Shown piece after piece: positions 19,853 through 27,948 of a DNA stretch of 32,269 bases. Within the stretch, counting starts at the first letter, position 1. Each line of letters begins with the position of its first letter. Source of the stretch: Actinomycetes bacterium (GTDB lineage: Bacteria > Actinomycetota > Actinomycetes > Actinomycetales > Microbacteriaceae); the NCBI GenBank assembly GCA_023450335.1, contig JAEXHA010000088.1, positions 1 through 32,269 of the forward strand, in the 5' to 3' direction. The position numbers and the translations under genes are program-made. The notes below the pieces were generated by a model, which searched no databases, had not been told where the DNA came from, and worked only from the letters and a program-made list of their open reading frames with translations.

Positions 19853-20887
19853 ATGACCACCGTGCAGCTCGGATTGGACACCTTCGGCGACATCACCCAC
19901 GACGAGGAGGGCCGGCCGCTGTCGGCGGCGCAGACCATCCGACATGTCGTCGACCAGGCGGTTCTGGCCGACGAGGTCGGTCTGCACTTCCTCGGGGTCG
20001 GCGAACACCACCGTCCTGATTTCGCTGTCTCCAGTCCTGAGATCGTGCTCGCCGCCGCTGCCGCGCGCACGCGCCACATCCGACTCGGCACCGCGGTGAC
20101 CGTCCTGTCCAGCGACGACCCCGTGCGGGTGTTCGAGCGCTTCGCGACGCTCGACGCGCTCTCGCACGGCCGGGCCGAGGTCATCCTCGGTCGCGGCTCG
20201 TTCACCGAGTCCTTCCCCTTGTTCGGGTACGAATTGGCCGACTACGAAGTGCTGTTCGAGGAGAAGCTCGACCTGTTCTCGCAACTGATGCGCGAGAAGC
20301 CGGTGACGTGGCAGGGCACCACGCGCGCACCGCTGCACGCGGCCGATGTGCATCCGAAGACCGAGAACGGCCTCACCGCCTGGGTGGGTGTCGGCGGCAG
20401 CCCCGAATCGGTCGTGCGCACCGCGCGGTACGGGTACGGGCTCATGCTGGCGATCATCGGCGGGGGACCGGCCAGGTTCCGTCCGTTCGTCGATCTGTTC
20501 CATCGATCGCTGGACTCGTTCGGCCGCGACCGGCTCCCCGTCGGCGTGCATTCCCCGGGGCACATCGCCGACACCGACGAGCAGGCTTGGGAGGAGCTGT
20601 ATCCGGCGCTGAAGGCGAACCGCGATGCGATCGGCGCTGAGCGCGGCTGGCCGCCATACAACCGCCTGCAGTTCCAGAACGATGTGGGACCCGACGGTGC
20701 CGTGTTCGCCGGCTCGCCCGAGCGCGTCGCGCGAAAGATCGCCGACACTGTGCAGGTGCTGGGCGCCGACCGGTTCGACCTGAAGTACTCCCACGGGCCG
20801 CTGTCGCACGCCAAGATGATGCGCTCGATCGAGCTGTACGGTACGACGGTGACGCCATTGGTCGCCGACATGCTCTCCTCGGCGTGA
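19853..20887 (+). CDS. LLM-class flavin-dependent oxidoreductase
   Basis: This 344-aa protein reads as a bacterial-luciferase-like barrel. LGLDTFGD at the start, the flavin-site stretch FLGVGEHHRPDF, RLGTAVTVLSSDDPVRV, and GRAEVILGRGSF are characteristic. The pattern is closest to the LLM subfamily known from Atu2307/SP_0267-type proteins. Such enzymes use FMN or F420; the sequence alone does not settle the cofactor, and the substrate is unknown. It diverges from the phosphoribosyltransferase gene on an overlapping promoter and is followed, 33 bp later, by an MFS transporter with its own -10. Confidence 0.87.
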   Translation: MTTVQLGLDTFGDITHDEEGRPLSAAQTIRHVVDQAVLADEVGLHFLGVGEHHRPDFAVSSPEIVLAAAAARTRHIRLGTAVTVLSSDDPVRVFERFATLDALSHGRAEVILGRGSFTESFPLFGYELADYEVLFEEKLDLFSQLMREKPVTWQGTTRAPLHAADVHPKTENGLTAWVGVGGSPESVVRTARYGYGLMLAIIGGGPARFRPFVDLFHRSLDSFGRDRLPVGVHSPGHIADTDEQAWEELYPALKANRDAIGAERGWPPYNRLQFQNDVGPDGAVFAGSPERVARKIADTVQVLGADRFDLKYSHGPLSHAKMMRSIELYGTTVTPLVADMLSSA

Positions 20888-20907
20888 CATGCCGCGCCCG
20901 GAATCCG

Positions 20908-20913
20908 TACGAT
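20908..20913 (+). promoter_or_regulatory. -10 element (TACGAT) of a leaderless promoter for the NiaP-like MFS gene
   Basis: TACGAT lies 7 nt (TCTGAGC) before the ATG at 20921, in the 33-bp gap after the LLM gene. Confidence 0.55.
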
Positions 20914-20920
20914 TCTGAGC

Positions 20921-22285
20921 ATGACCGACCTCTCGACCCCTTCGGTGGCGGCCCGTCTCGACGCCCAGCCGTTCACGCGCGGGCATCTGCGCATCCTGGG
21001 CGGCTCGGGACTCGGGTGGGCTCTGGACGCGATGGATGTGGGGCTGATCTCCTTCATCATCGCCGCACTCGTCTCAGAGTGGTCGCTCACCGGTGAGCAG
21101 GCGTCGTGGATCGCGTCGGCCGGGTTCGTGGGCATGGCGGTCGGAGCGAGTGTGGGCGGCCTGCTCGCAGACCGGCTCGGCCGCCGCTCGGTGTTCGCCC
21201 TCACCCTGCTGGTGTACGGCCTTGCGACCGGCGCGAGCGCGCTCGTCGGCGGGCTCGTCGCCCTGCTGATCCTGCGCGTCGTGGTCGGGCTGGGACTGGG
21301 GGCCGAGCTGCCGGTGGCCAGCACCTATGTCAGCGAGTTCGCGCCCGCCCGCATGCGGGGTCGGCTCATCGTCATCCTCGAAGCGTTCTGGGCGATCGGG
21401 TGGACCGCGGCGGCCCTCATCGGCTACTTCGTCATCCCCGCTCTCGACGGCGGCTGGCGCTGGGCGTTCGCGATCGGCGCGATCCCTGCCGCGTATGCCC
21501 TCATCGTGCGCTGGGGTTTGCCCGAATCGGCGCGCTGGCTCGACCGGCAGGGCCGCCGTGGCGAAGCGGAGGCGGTCGTGGCGGGCCTCGACGCGTCGCC
21601 TGCCCTGGGGTGGTCGGCGCGGCGCCGGCTCGCACCGGTGCGCGTGGCGACGGCACCGGTGCCGGTGGCAGCGGCCACGACGGGACGTGAGCCCCTCGCG
21701 GCGCTGTGGTCCGCGGAGTTCTCCATGCGCACCGCCTGCGTGTGGACGGTGTGGTTCTGCGTCAACTTCGCCTACTACGGCGCGTTCATCTGGATCCCCA
21801 CGCTGCTGTTGAACCAAGGCTACGACCTGGTCAAGTCCTTCGGGTTCACGTTGATCATCACCCTGGCGCAGCTGCCAGGCTACGCCGTGGCGGCCTGGCT
21901 CATCGAGGTCTGGGGTCGGCGGACGACCCTGTCGGTGTTCCTGGTCGGGTCGGCTGCCTCGGCGGTCCTTTTCGGCACCGCGACCGGCGAAGGCGCCGTC
22001 ATCGCGACCGGCATGGCGCTGTCGTTCTTCAACCTGGGGGCGTGGGGCGCCTTGTACGCGGTGACTCCCGAGCTGTACCCGACGTCACTACGTGCGACCG
22101 GTTCGGGATGGGCGGCCGGGGTCGGCCGCATCGCATCGATCGTCGCACCCCTGAGCGTTCCGCCGCTGATCGGCCTCGGGGGGATCGGGCTCGCGTTCGT
22201 CGTCTTCGCGGTGTTCTTCACCATTGCGGCCGCCGCAGCCTGGGGCCTGATCGACACCCGCGGCATCGCGCTGGACGAACGCTGA
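20921..22285 (+). CDS. MFS transporter, NiaP / metabolite:H+ symporter-like
   Basis: This 454-aa protein has about twelve hydrophobic segments and a central cytoplasmic loop near residues 210-250. The first helix reads GLGWALDAMDVGLISF. The loop-2 motif A appears as GLLADRLGRRS, and the stretch LGAELPVASTYVSEF with the following ARMRGRLIV is typical of the sugar/aromatic-acid-like MFS branch. The first-helix pattern closely recalls the NiaP nicotinate transporter family, so nicotinate or another small acid is a possible substrate. There is no niacin-related gene or riboswitch beside it, so the substrate remains open. It lies between the LLM and SGNH genes. Confidence 0.85.
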   Translation: MTDLSTPSVAARLDAQPFTRGHLRILGGSGLGWALDAMDVGLISFIIAALVSEWSLTGEQASWIASAGFVGMAVGASVGGLLADRLGRRSVFALTLLVYGLATGASALVGGLVALLILRVVVGLGLGAELPVASTYVSEFAPARMRGRLIVILEAFWAIGWTAAALIGYFVIPALDGGWRWAFAIGAIPAAYALIVRWGLPESARWLDRQGRRGEAEAVVAGLDASPALGWSARRRLAPVRVATAPVPVAAATTGREPLAALWSAEFSMRTACVWTVWFCVNFAYYGAFIWIPTLLLNQGYDLVKSFGFTLIITLAQLPGYAVAAWLIEVWGRRTTLSVFLVGSAASAVLFGTATGEGAVIATGMALSFFNLGAWGALYAVTPELYPTSLRATGSGWAAGVGRIASIVAPLSVPPLIGLGGIGLAFVVFAVFFTIAAAAAWGLIDTRGIALDER

Positions 22286-22292
22286 GACCCCC

Positions 22293-22298
22293 TACGCT
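22293..22298 (+). promoter_or_regulatory. -10 element (TACGCT) of a leaderless promoter for the SGNH hydrolase gene
   Basis: TACGCT is followed by GGAGGG (6 nt) and the GTG at 22305. The purine run could also be a too-close Shine-Dalgarno; the spacing fits initiation on the GTG. Confidence 0.55.
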
Positions 22299-22304
22299 GG
22301 AGGG

Positions 22305-23066
22305 GTGAAGCCCGTCCGATTCGTCGCCATCGGCGATTCTTTCACCGAGGGCGTCGGCGACGAACGGGCCGACGGCAGCGTGCGTGGCTGGGCTGACCTG
22401 GTCGCCGAGGGCTGGGCGCAGTCACGCGGCGAACCCATCGAGTACGCGAACTTCGCCATCCGTGGCAAGCTCGTCTGGCCGATCGTGGCCGAGCAGCTCG
22501 AACCCGCCCTCGCCCTGAAACCCACCCACCTGTCGTTCAACGGCGGTGGCAACGACATGCTGCGGCCCCGCACCTCGATCGCCCATATTGCGAACGCCTT
22601 CGTGCAGGTGCTGCGACGCTGCGATGAGGAGGGCGTGACGCTCATACTGCTGTCGGGCGCGAACCCGTCGGCGCAGTTGCCGATGAGCGGCCTGATCCAG
22701 CGCCGCGGCGATCTCATGTCGGCGGCCGTCCTCGACCTGCTGACCGACCGCCCCGACGTCATCCGCGCCCTGAACTGGCCCGACCGAGAACTCTCTGACC
22801 CGGCGTATTGGTCGGTCGATCGCCTGCACATGAATGCGCGTGGGCATCACCGCGTCGCCGCACGCGTGCTCGACGCGCTCGGCGAGCGCGTCCCGGACGG
22901 CTGGTGGTCGCTGTCCGAGTTCGCCGCGGCCGAGCGGCTGGACGGCCGGCAGTACTTCCGCGAACATCTGGCGCCGTGGGTCCGGCGCCGCTTGACCGGC
23001 ACCTCCTCGGGTGATCATCGTGTGGCCAAGCATCCGCAATGGGTGCGCGTTTCGGCCGAGCCGTAA
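22305..23066 (+). CDS. SGNH/GDSL hydrolase
   Basis: This 253-aa protein has no clear signal peptide, so it is probably cytoplasmic. The four SGNH blocks are visible: nucleophile Ser12 in AIGDSFTEG, a Gly in block II (NFAIRGK), Asn83 in GGGNDM, and the Asp172-x-x-His175 pair in VDRLHMN. Such enzymes hydrolyse esters of lipids or sugars; this compact type with an N-terminal GDS is common in Microbacteriaceae and uncharacterised. It has its own -10 directly before the GTG and lies 19 bp after the MFS gene. Confidence 0.9.
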   Translation: MKPVRFVAIGDSFTEGVGDERADGSVRGWADLVAEGWAQSRGEPIEYANFAIRGKLVWPIVAEQLEPALALKPTHLSFNGGGNDMLRPRTSIAHIANAFVQVLRRCDEEGVTLILLSGANPSAQLPMSGLIQRRGDLMSAAVLDLLTDRPDVIRALNWPDRELSDPAYWSVDRLHMNARGHHRVAARVLDALGERVPDGWWSLSEFAAAERLDGRQYFREHLAPWVRRRLTGTSSGDHRVAKHPQWVRVSAEP

Positions 23067-23119
23067 TCACAGCGGCGGGTGCTGTGTCAAGGGCGTCGCC
23101 ACCTCCGGCATCCACCCGC

Positions 23120-23125
23120 CATAAT
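23120..23125 (+). promoter_or_regulatory. candidate -10 (CATAAT) for the DUF6458 gene
   Basis: CATAAT lies about 30 nt before the ATG at 23155 and would give a short leader carrying GAGGAG. No good -35 is visible. Confidence 0.4.
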
Positions 23126-23154
23126 GGCCGCATCCCTGCAGTGAGGAGATTGCC

Positions 23155-23412
23155 ATGAGCATCGGAACCGGGATCGTCCTGTTCGTCATCGGCGCCATTC
23201 TGGTCTTCGCCGTCAACGTCGAGGTGGAGTGGGTGAACCTCGACATGATCGGGTACATCCTGATGGCCGCAGGAGTGGTGGTGTTCCTGATCGGGATCAT
23301 CCTGCTGTTCCGCCGTCGGACCACTCAGGCTGTGACCCGCACGAGCGACCCTGCCGTGGGCGACCGCGTCACCCGCACCGAGACGAGCGCGCCCGACGAC
23401 CCCGTGGTCTGA
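23155..23412 (+). CDS. DUF6458 family small membrane protein
   Basis: This 85-aa protein has two hydrophobic helices (about residues 5-20 and 31-51), linked by a short VEVEWVNLDMIG segment, and a Thr/Arg-rich polar tail. This layout and the start MSIGTGIVLFVIGAIL match the actinobacterial DUF6458 family, of unknown function. A clear GAGGAG site precedes the ATG by about 7 nt. The stop is 3 bp from the stop of the convergent MFS gene. Confidence 0.85.
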   Translation: MSIGTGIVLFVIGAILVFAVNVEVEWVNLDMIGYILMAAGVVVFLIGIILLFRRRTTQAVTRTSDPAVGDRVTRTETSAPDDPVV

Positions 23413-23415
23413 CCG

Positions 23416-24741
23416 TCAGCGCCGGGGCCGGCGCGGCTGGTCCATGCCGATGTGGATGCGGGTGCGCTTTCGCTCGATGCTGATGAACATCGCGCCCAGC
23501 AGCCACAGCGGCACCTGGGTGAGGAAGGCGAGCCGGAAGGCGTCGAGCGAGTAGGTCTCGGGCGTGCCGGCCCCCTGCAGGTCGAGCGCGAGTCCGATCA
23601 GGAGGATCGCGACCAGCGCGGCAAGGAAACCGCCCGCGTTGGTGAGGCCGGTCGCCGTGCTGAGTCGGTGCGCCGGGTTGTGGGTGCGGGCGTGATCGAA
23701 CGCGACCATTGATGCCGGGCCTCCCATCGCCAGTGCGAACGCGAGCGCATACAGCAGCCACAGCGGTGCCGGGCCAGGCCAGACGATGACCGCAAGCCAG
23801 GCCACCATCTGCACGAACACCGCCGGCAGGACCAGCGCGCGCGAGCGCAGGTGCGGAACACGTCGCGACAGGTCGCCCATGACGGGACCCACGACCATGC
23901 CCACGATGACGTAGGTCGAGGTGATGGCGGCCGCTGAGGCGACCGACAGGCCTTCGCCGGCGGTGAGGAACGGCATGCCCCACAGCAGGATGAAGGCCGT
24001 GCCGGCGAACGGCGACGCGAAATGCGACCAGAACGCGAGGCGCGTGCCCGGGTGCGCCCACGCCGCGCGGATGCCGACGCCGGTGTCGACCGACGATCGC
24101 ACGACGCGGATCGCCCCGGTGTCGGTGTCGACGGTCACGTCGGCGGCGACCTCGGGCGGGTGATTGCGGATGAGCGCGACCGTCAGCACGGCGAACAGCA
24201 CGCCCAGTCCCGCGATGCTGCCGAATGTGATCGACCAGGTCGTCGCGTGCATCAGTGCTGCGAGGGGTATCAGGGCGATGAGCTGCCCGGTCTGGCCGGC
24301 GATGCCGGTCAGCTGCACCATGACCGGTGCGCGTTGGGCGGGGAACCAGGTCGCTATCAGTCGCAGCACACCGGGGAAGATGGCCGCATCGCCGGCCCCC
24401 AGCAGCATGCGCGCGACCAGGGCCACCCCGACGCTGGGGGAGAGGGCCATCGTCAGCTGACCGAGGGCCATGAGGACCATGCCGATCGTCATGATCGGCC
24501 GGGCCCCGTACTTGTCCAGCAGCACGCCGACCGGGATCTGCATGCCGCCGTACATCGCCAGCTGCACCACAGCGAACATCGACAGTGTCGCCGCATCGGC
24601 GGTGAAGCGCTCCGCGGCATCCACGCCCACCGCCGCCAGCGAGCTGCGGTTCGTGATCGCCAGCACGTAACCGGCCACGCCCACGATCCAGATCGTCCAC
24701 GCCCGCACGCCGGGTCGGGACAATGCGGAGAATCGGGCCAC
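23416..24741 (-). CDS. MFS transporter (substrate unknown)
   Basis: This 441-aa protein has about twelve hydrophobic segments. Its first half shows ITNRSSLAAVG in helix 1, the motif-A-like loop GVLLDKYGARP, and GAGDAAIFPGVLRLIATWFP, a pattern seen in nitrate/sialate/anion-cation-symporter-like MFS. The C-terminus is short and basic. The GTG start is placed at 24741, where a -10 hexamer lies 6 nt upstream on the minus strand. It converges with DUF6458 (3 bp) and diverges from the SUMF1-like gene (64 bp between starts). The family is certain; the cargo cannot be told. Confidence 0.87.
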   Translation of the reverse strand: MARFSALSRPGVRAWTIWIVGVAGYVLAITNRSSLAAVGVDAAERFTADAATLSMFAVVQLAMYGGMQIPVGVLLDKYGARPIMTIGMVLMALGQLTMALSPSVGVALVARMLLGAGDAAIFPGVLRLIATWFPAQRAPVMVQLTGIAGQTGQLIALIPLAALMHATTWSITFGSIAGLGVLFAVLTVALIRNHPPEVAADVTVDTDTGAIRVVRSSVDTGVGIRAAWAHPGTRLAFWSHFASPFAGTAFILLWGMPFLTAGEGLSVASAAAITSTYVIVGMVVGPVMGDLSRRVPHLRSRALVLPAVFVQMVAWLAVIVWPGPAPLWLLYALAFALAMGGPASMVAFDHARTHNPAHRLSTATGLTNAGGFLAALVAILLIGLALDLQGAGTPETYSLDAFRLAFLTQVPLWLLGAMFISIERKRTRIHIGMDQPRRPRR

Positions 24742-24747
24742 CGTCCC

Positions 24748-24753
24748 ACGCTA
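24748..24753 (-). promoter_or_regulatory. -10 element (TAGCGT) of a leaderless promoter for the minus-strand MFS gene
   Basis: On the minus strand TAGCGT ends 6 nt (GGGACG) before the GTG at 24741, again the leaderless spacing. Confidence 0.55.
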
Positions 24754-24793
24754 CCCGCACGGCGGTCGGCCGGGTCGGCGCGATGCCGCCTGC

Positions 24794-24799
24794 GAGACT
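24794..24799 (+). promoter_or_regulatory. possible -10 (GAGACT) for the SUMF1-like gene
   Basis: GAGACT keeps the key A at position 2 and T at position 6 but not the first T. It is followed by GGAGGC and the ATG at 24806. The spacer also resembles a ribosome site set unusually close, so leaderless or leadered starts are both possible. Confidence 0.35.
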
Positions 24800-24805
24800 G
24801 GAGGC

Positions 24806-25549
24806 ATGAGCGACATCGAACTGGCGGCGATCCCGGGCGGGTCGGTCACGCTCCACGACGCGCGCCGTAAACTGCGCCGCACGGTCATGCTCGAGCCGTT
24901 CGAGATCGGGGTGTTCGCCCTCACGCAGGAGCAGGTCGCCGAGTTGCTGGGCGAACCGGCATCCCACCCGCGCCGGCCCGCGGTCGACGTGAGCTGGCTG
25001 CGCGCGGTGCGACTGTGCAACGCGGCGTCGGAATGGGAGGGGCTCGACCCCGCGTACACCTTCGACGGTGAGGACGTCACCTGGCACGTGGATGCCGACG
25101 GCTACCGCTTGCCCACCGAGGCGGAATGGGAGTTCGCCTGCCGTGCCGGGTCCACCGGCCCGCACTACGGCCCGCTCGCCGACATCGCATGGACCGCTGC
25201 GGACGGCGTCGGGCATCCTCAGAACGTGGGCGGCAAGCTGCCGAACCTGCACGGCCTGTTCGACACGCTCGGCAACGTGTGGGAGTGGTGCTGGGATCTG
25301 CTCGACCCCGCGCGGTATCGCGACTACCGGGTGTTCCGGGGCGGCGGTTTCGGCGACGATGCGTGGAGCGTGCGGGCCGGGAGCCGCCGGGGCGGAGCGC
25401 CGCGGATGCACCACGACGATGTCGGTGTGCGACTCGCCCGGGGCGGGTTCGACGCCGCCGACGCGGCACAGGGGTGGTCTGCGGCAGTCGACCGGGACCG
25501 GGCGCTCAACAACGCGCCGCTGCCCCCGGGGTGGACACCGCTGCGGTGA
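24806..25549 (+). CDS. SUMF1/FGE-fold protein lacking the FGE cysteine pair
   Basis: This 247-aa protein shows the FGE-sulfatase fold markers: PVDVSW-like AVDVSW near residue 60, RLPTEAEWEFACR at 101-113, GNVWEW at 156-161 and RVFRGGGF at 175-182. In true formylglycine-generating enzymes a Cys pair follows RGGS in the SYCNRYR region. Here that region reads GDDAWSVRAGSRRG and the only cysteines are at 71, 112 and 162, so formylglycine chemistry is unlikely. It could be a structural or otherwise repurposed member of the SUMF1/EgtB/PvdO superfamily. No sulfatase gene is nearby. It diverges from the MFS gene and precedes the YciI-ECF pair by 99 bp. Confidence 0.82.
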   Translation: MSDIELAAIPGGSVTLHDARRKLRRTVMLEPFEIGVFALTQEQVAELLGEPASHPRRPAVDVSWLRAVRLCNAASEWEGLDPAYTFDGEDVTWHVDADGYRLPTEAEWEFACRAGSTGPHYGPLADIAWTAADGVGHPQNVGGKLPNLHGLFDTLGNVWEWCWDLLDPARYRDYRVFRGGGFGDDAWSVRAGSRRGGAPRMHHDDVGVRLARGGFDAADAAQGWSAAVDRDRALNNAPLPPGWTPLR

Positions 25550-25573
25550 CCCGCGAAGAATCTTCTCGGGCGG

Positions 25574-25600
25574 TGTCGATTTCGCGCGTTGCCGTTCGAC
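25574..25600 (+). promoter_or_regulatory. candidate ECF42-type promoter (TGTCGA-N17-CGAC)
   Basis: TGTCGA at 25574-25579 and CGAC at 25597-25600, 17 bp apart, lie 48 bp before the YciI start. From memory, the promoters recognised by ECF42 sigma factors in Streptomyces have TGTCGA at -35 and CG(A/T)C at -10, upstream of the DGPF genes. The match suggests the pair is autoregulated by its own sigma factor. A CGTC at 25600-25603 is an alternative -10 with longer spacing. Confidence 0.6.
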
Positions 25601-25648
25601 GTCTTGGTGAGGGCGCATCCGGCGCCCACGACACAAGGAGATGGACAG

Positions 25649-26068
25649 ATGAAGCACATGCTGATCATGCGGGCGACGGCGGCAGCGGTCGAGGCGTATG
25701 AGAAGACCGATTTCGAAGCCGTCATCAATGCGATGGGCGCCTACAACGAGCAGTTGATGAAGGCGGGCGTGATGGTGGGTGGCGACGGCCTGGCGCCCGA
25801 GCCGGGCTGGGTCGTCGACTTCGCCGAGGAGACACCGGTAGTGTCGGACGGCCCCTACGGGGAAGTCCATGAGCTTTTCAACGGATTCTGGATCCTCGAG
25901 ACCTCCACCCCGGAGGAGGCACTCGAATGGGCCAAGCGCTGCCCGCTGGGACCGGGTTCGAAGCTCGAAGTGCGTCGGGTCACCGATGAGACCGACTTCG
26001 CGGGCTACGCCGACAACGAGTACATCCAGAAGGAGTCCGGTCGGCGCGAGGAGCAGGCGTCGAGATGA
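25649..26068 (+). CDS. YciI-related DGPF protein
   Basis: This 139-aa protein starts MKHMLIMRA and carries the family tetrad as DGPY at residues 67-70 (DGPF in most members), then the FWILE segment and a C-terminal EVRRVTDETDF. YciI-like proteins are small ferredoxin-like folds of uncertain enzymatic role. AAGGAG lies 8 nt before the ATG; the frame is open further upstream but without homology. The stop overlaps the ATG of the sigma factor gene by 4 bp (ATGA). DGPF proteins are the hallmark partners and targets of ECF42 sigma factors. Confidence 0.9.
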   Translation: MKHMLIMRATAAAVEAYEKTDFEAVINAMGAYNEQLMKAGVMVGGDGLAPEPGWVVDFAEETPVVSDGPYGEVHELFNGFWILETSTPEEALEWAKRCPLGPGSKLEVRRVTDETDFAGYADNEYIQKESGRREEQASR

Positions 26069-27312
26069 CCTCCCTCGACATTCCTCGCGCGGTCGAGGCC
26101 GTCTGGCGCATCGAGGGCGCGCGCATCGTCGCGACGCTCGCCAAGATGACCGGCGACCTCGGCCTCGCCGAGGATGTCGCGCAGGAAGCCGTCGCGGAGG
26201 CCCTGGCGTCGTGGCCCGCACAGGGCGTGCCGGCCAACACCGGCGCATGGTTGACGGCGGTCGCCAAACGGCGTGTGATCGACGCATGGCGGCGCCGCGA
26301 ACGGCTCGACGAGCGTCATCGCGCGATCGCCCGCGAGCTGTCCGAGGCGGCCGAGGACGAGTGGATGCCGATTGACGACGATCTGCTGCGGCTCGTGTTC
26401 ACGGCGTGCCACCCCGCGCTGTCGCGCGAGTCACAGATCGCGCTGACGTTGCGGGCCGTCGGCGGTCTGACCACAGTGGAGATCGCGCGTATGCTGCTCG
26501 TGCCCGTCGCCACGGTGCAGGCGCGGATCACGCGCGCGAAGAAAACGCTCGCCGCGGCACAGGTTCCGTTCGAGGCACCGGACCCGTCGGAGTGGGCCGA
26601 GCGTCTCCGGGGAGTGCTCGGCGTGGTGTACCTGATGTTCACCGAGGGGTACGCCGCCACGACAGGGGAGCGCGGCACGCGTGCCGACCTGGCCGATGAA
26701 GCGCTGCGACTGGGGCGCGTACTGGCCGGGCTCGTGCCGCGCGAGCCCGATGTGCACGCGCTGGTCGCGCTCATGGAGTTTCAGCGGTCGCGTTTCGCTG
26801 CGCGGGAGGACCGTGAGGGTATGCCCGTGCTGCTGGCTGACCAAGACCGCACGCGGTGGGACCGGACGCAGATCCTGCGCGGGAAGGCGGCGCTCCAGCG
26901 CGCGGACGCCATCGCGGCGGCCCGCCGACGGGGGAGAGGCGCGTACGCACTGCAGGCGGCCATCGCCGAATGCCACAGCGTCGCCGCATCGATCGACGAC
27001 ACCGATTGGGAACGCATCGTCGTGCTCTACGAGGCGCTGGGGCGCGTGGCGCCGAGCCCCATCGTCGAGCTCAACCGTGCGGTCGCGGTGTCGATGGCCA
27101 CCGGGGCCGCCACCGCGCTGCGGATCGTCGACAGCCTCGTCGCGGCCGACGCCCTGCGCGGCTCGCCGTTGCTGCCGAGCGTGCGCGGCGAGTTGCTCGC
27201 GCGTCTGGGCCGCAGCGACCAGGCGCGGGCCGAGTTCGCGGCCGCCGCGTCACTCACCCCGAACGACGCCCAGCGCTCCGTGCTCGAGCGCAAGGCCGCC
27301 GCGCTCGGCTGA
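26065..27312 (+). CDS. ECF42-type RNA polymerase sigma factor with C-terminal extension
   Basis: This 415-aa protein has a sigma-70 region 2 at about residues 5-75 (GLAEDVAQEAVAEAL, AWLTAVAKRRVIDAWRRR) and region 4 at about 105-160 (GLTTVEIARMLLVPVATVQARITRAKKTL). A helical C-terminal domain of about 250 residues follows, containing YLMFTEGY and the end section ELLARLGRSDQARAEFAAAASL, TPR-like. That long extension plus a linked DGPF gene defines group ECF42. There is no anti-sigma gene, so regulation is thought to act through the extension. The start is the ATGA overlap with the YciI gene. The stop lies 1 bp from the stop of the convergent DUF2087 gene. Confidence 0.93.
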   Translation: MTSLDIPRAVEAVWRIEGARIVATLAKMTGDLGLAEDVAQEAVAEALASWPAQGVPANTGAWLTAVAKRRVIDAWRRRERLDERHRAIARELSEAAEDEWMPIDDDLLRLVFTACHPALSRESQIALTLRAVGGLTTVEIARMLLVPVATVQARITRAKKTLAAAQVPFEAPDPSEWAERLRGVLGVVYLMFTEGYAATTGERGTRADLADEALRLGRVLAGLVPREPDVHALVALMEFQRSRFAAREDREGMPVLLADQDRTRWDRTQILRGKAALQRADAIAAARRRGRGAYALQAAIAECHSVAASIDDTDWERIVVLYEALGRVAPSPIVELNRAVAVSMATGAATALRIVDSLVAADALRGSPLLPSVRGELLARLGRSDQARAEFAAAASLTPNDAQRSVLERKAAALG

Positions 27313-27313
27313 T

Positions 27314-27922
27314 TCAATCGACGACGAGCGCGTATTCCGAGCCCGAGGCCGTACGCTCGAGAAGTCCGTGGTCGACGAGGTAGCGCCGCAGCGCCGCGAC
27401 ATCGCCGGCCGGCGCGAACGGGGCCAGGCGGTCGTTCACCTGCGGTTCGGTGAGCCGGTCGGCGGGGGAGAAGGCTCGGGCCGCGACCCACGTCAGCAGC
27501 TCGCGACGCTGCGCGGATCGCAGCGGATACCGGTCGATGCGGCCCGAGGCATCGAGGAATCGCGTGATGTCGTCGGCGGCGACCCGAGGCCGCGGTGCGG
27601 CACGGCGCCAGACGCCGTCGTCGTCCTGCCGGAAGGCGGCGGCCCGCGCAGCGTCGAGCACGGTATCGCTTGCGGCGGGGGAGACGACGTAGGTCACCTC
27701 GGAACCCCACGGCGCCGCCCCGAGGAGCCGGCCGATGGCCCCCTGCGCCACGCCGCGATCGGCGTACTCGGCGGCCACCTCGAGAGTCATCACCGCTTCG
27801 GACCCGGTGCGTGTCGCGTCGAGAGTTCCGGCATCCATCCCGTCGACGACCAGACGCCATGAGCGATGCAAATCGTCCGCACGGACCGGCTGAAGCACCA
27901 GGCTGACCTTCGGGTTCTTCAC
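27314..27922 (-). CDS. DUF2087 domain protein with GNAT-like N-terminal half
   Basis: This 202-aa protein has a C-terminal half (about residues 125-200) matching DUF2087, with DRYPLRSAQRRELLTWVA and RRYLVDHGLLERTASGSEYAL; that helical domain often sits in regulatory proteins. The first 100 residues, with EVAAEYADRGVAQGAIGRLLG, look like a shortened acetyltransferase-type fold, but I see no secure acetyl-CoA motif. The GTG at 27922 is preceded by GAGGA 7 nt upstream. The gene lies 26 bp after the GNAT gene on the same strand, so both are probably one transcript. Function unknown. Confidence 0.75.
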   Translation of the reverse strand: MKNPKVSLVLQPVRADDLHRSWRLVVDGMDAGTLDATRTGSEAVMTLEVAAEYADRGVAQGAIGRLLGAAPWGSEVTYVVSPAASDTVLDAARAAAFRQDDDGVWRRAAPRPRVAADDITRFLDASGRIDRYPLRSAQRRELLTWVAARAFSPADRLTEPQVNDRLAPFAPAGDVAALRRYLVDHGLLERTASGSEYALVVD

Positions 27923-27948
27923 GGCACCATCCTCACGCACGAGGGGAG

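Noticed and set aside
24806..25549. Formylglycine-generating enzyme
   Set aside because: The Cys pair needed for copper binding and catalysis is absent and no sulfatase gene is near.
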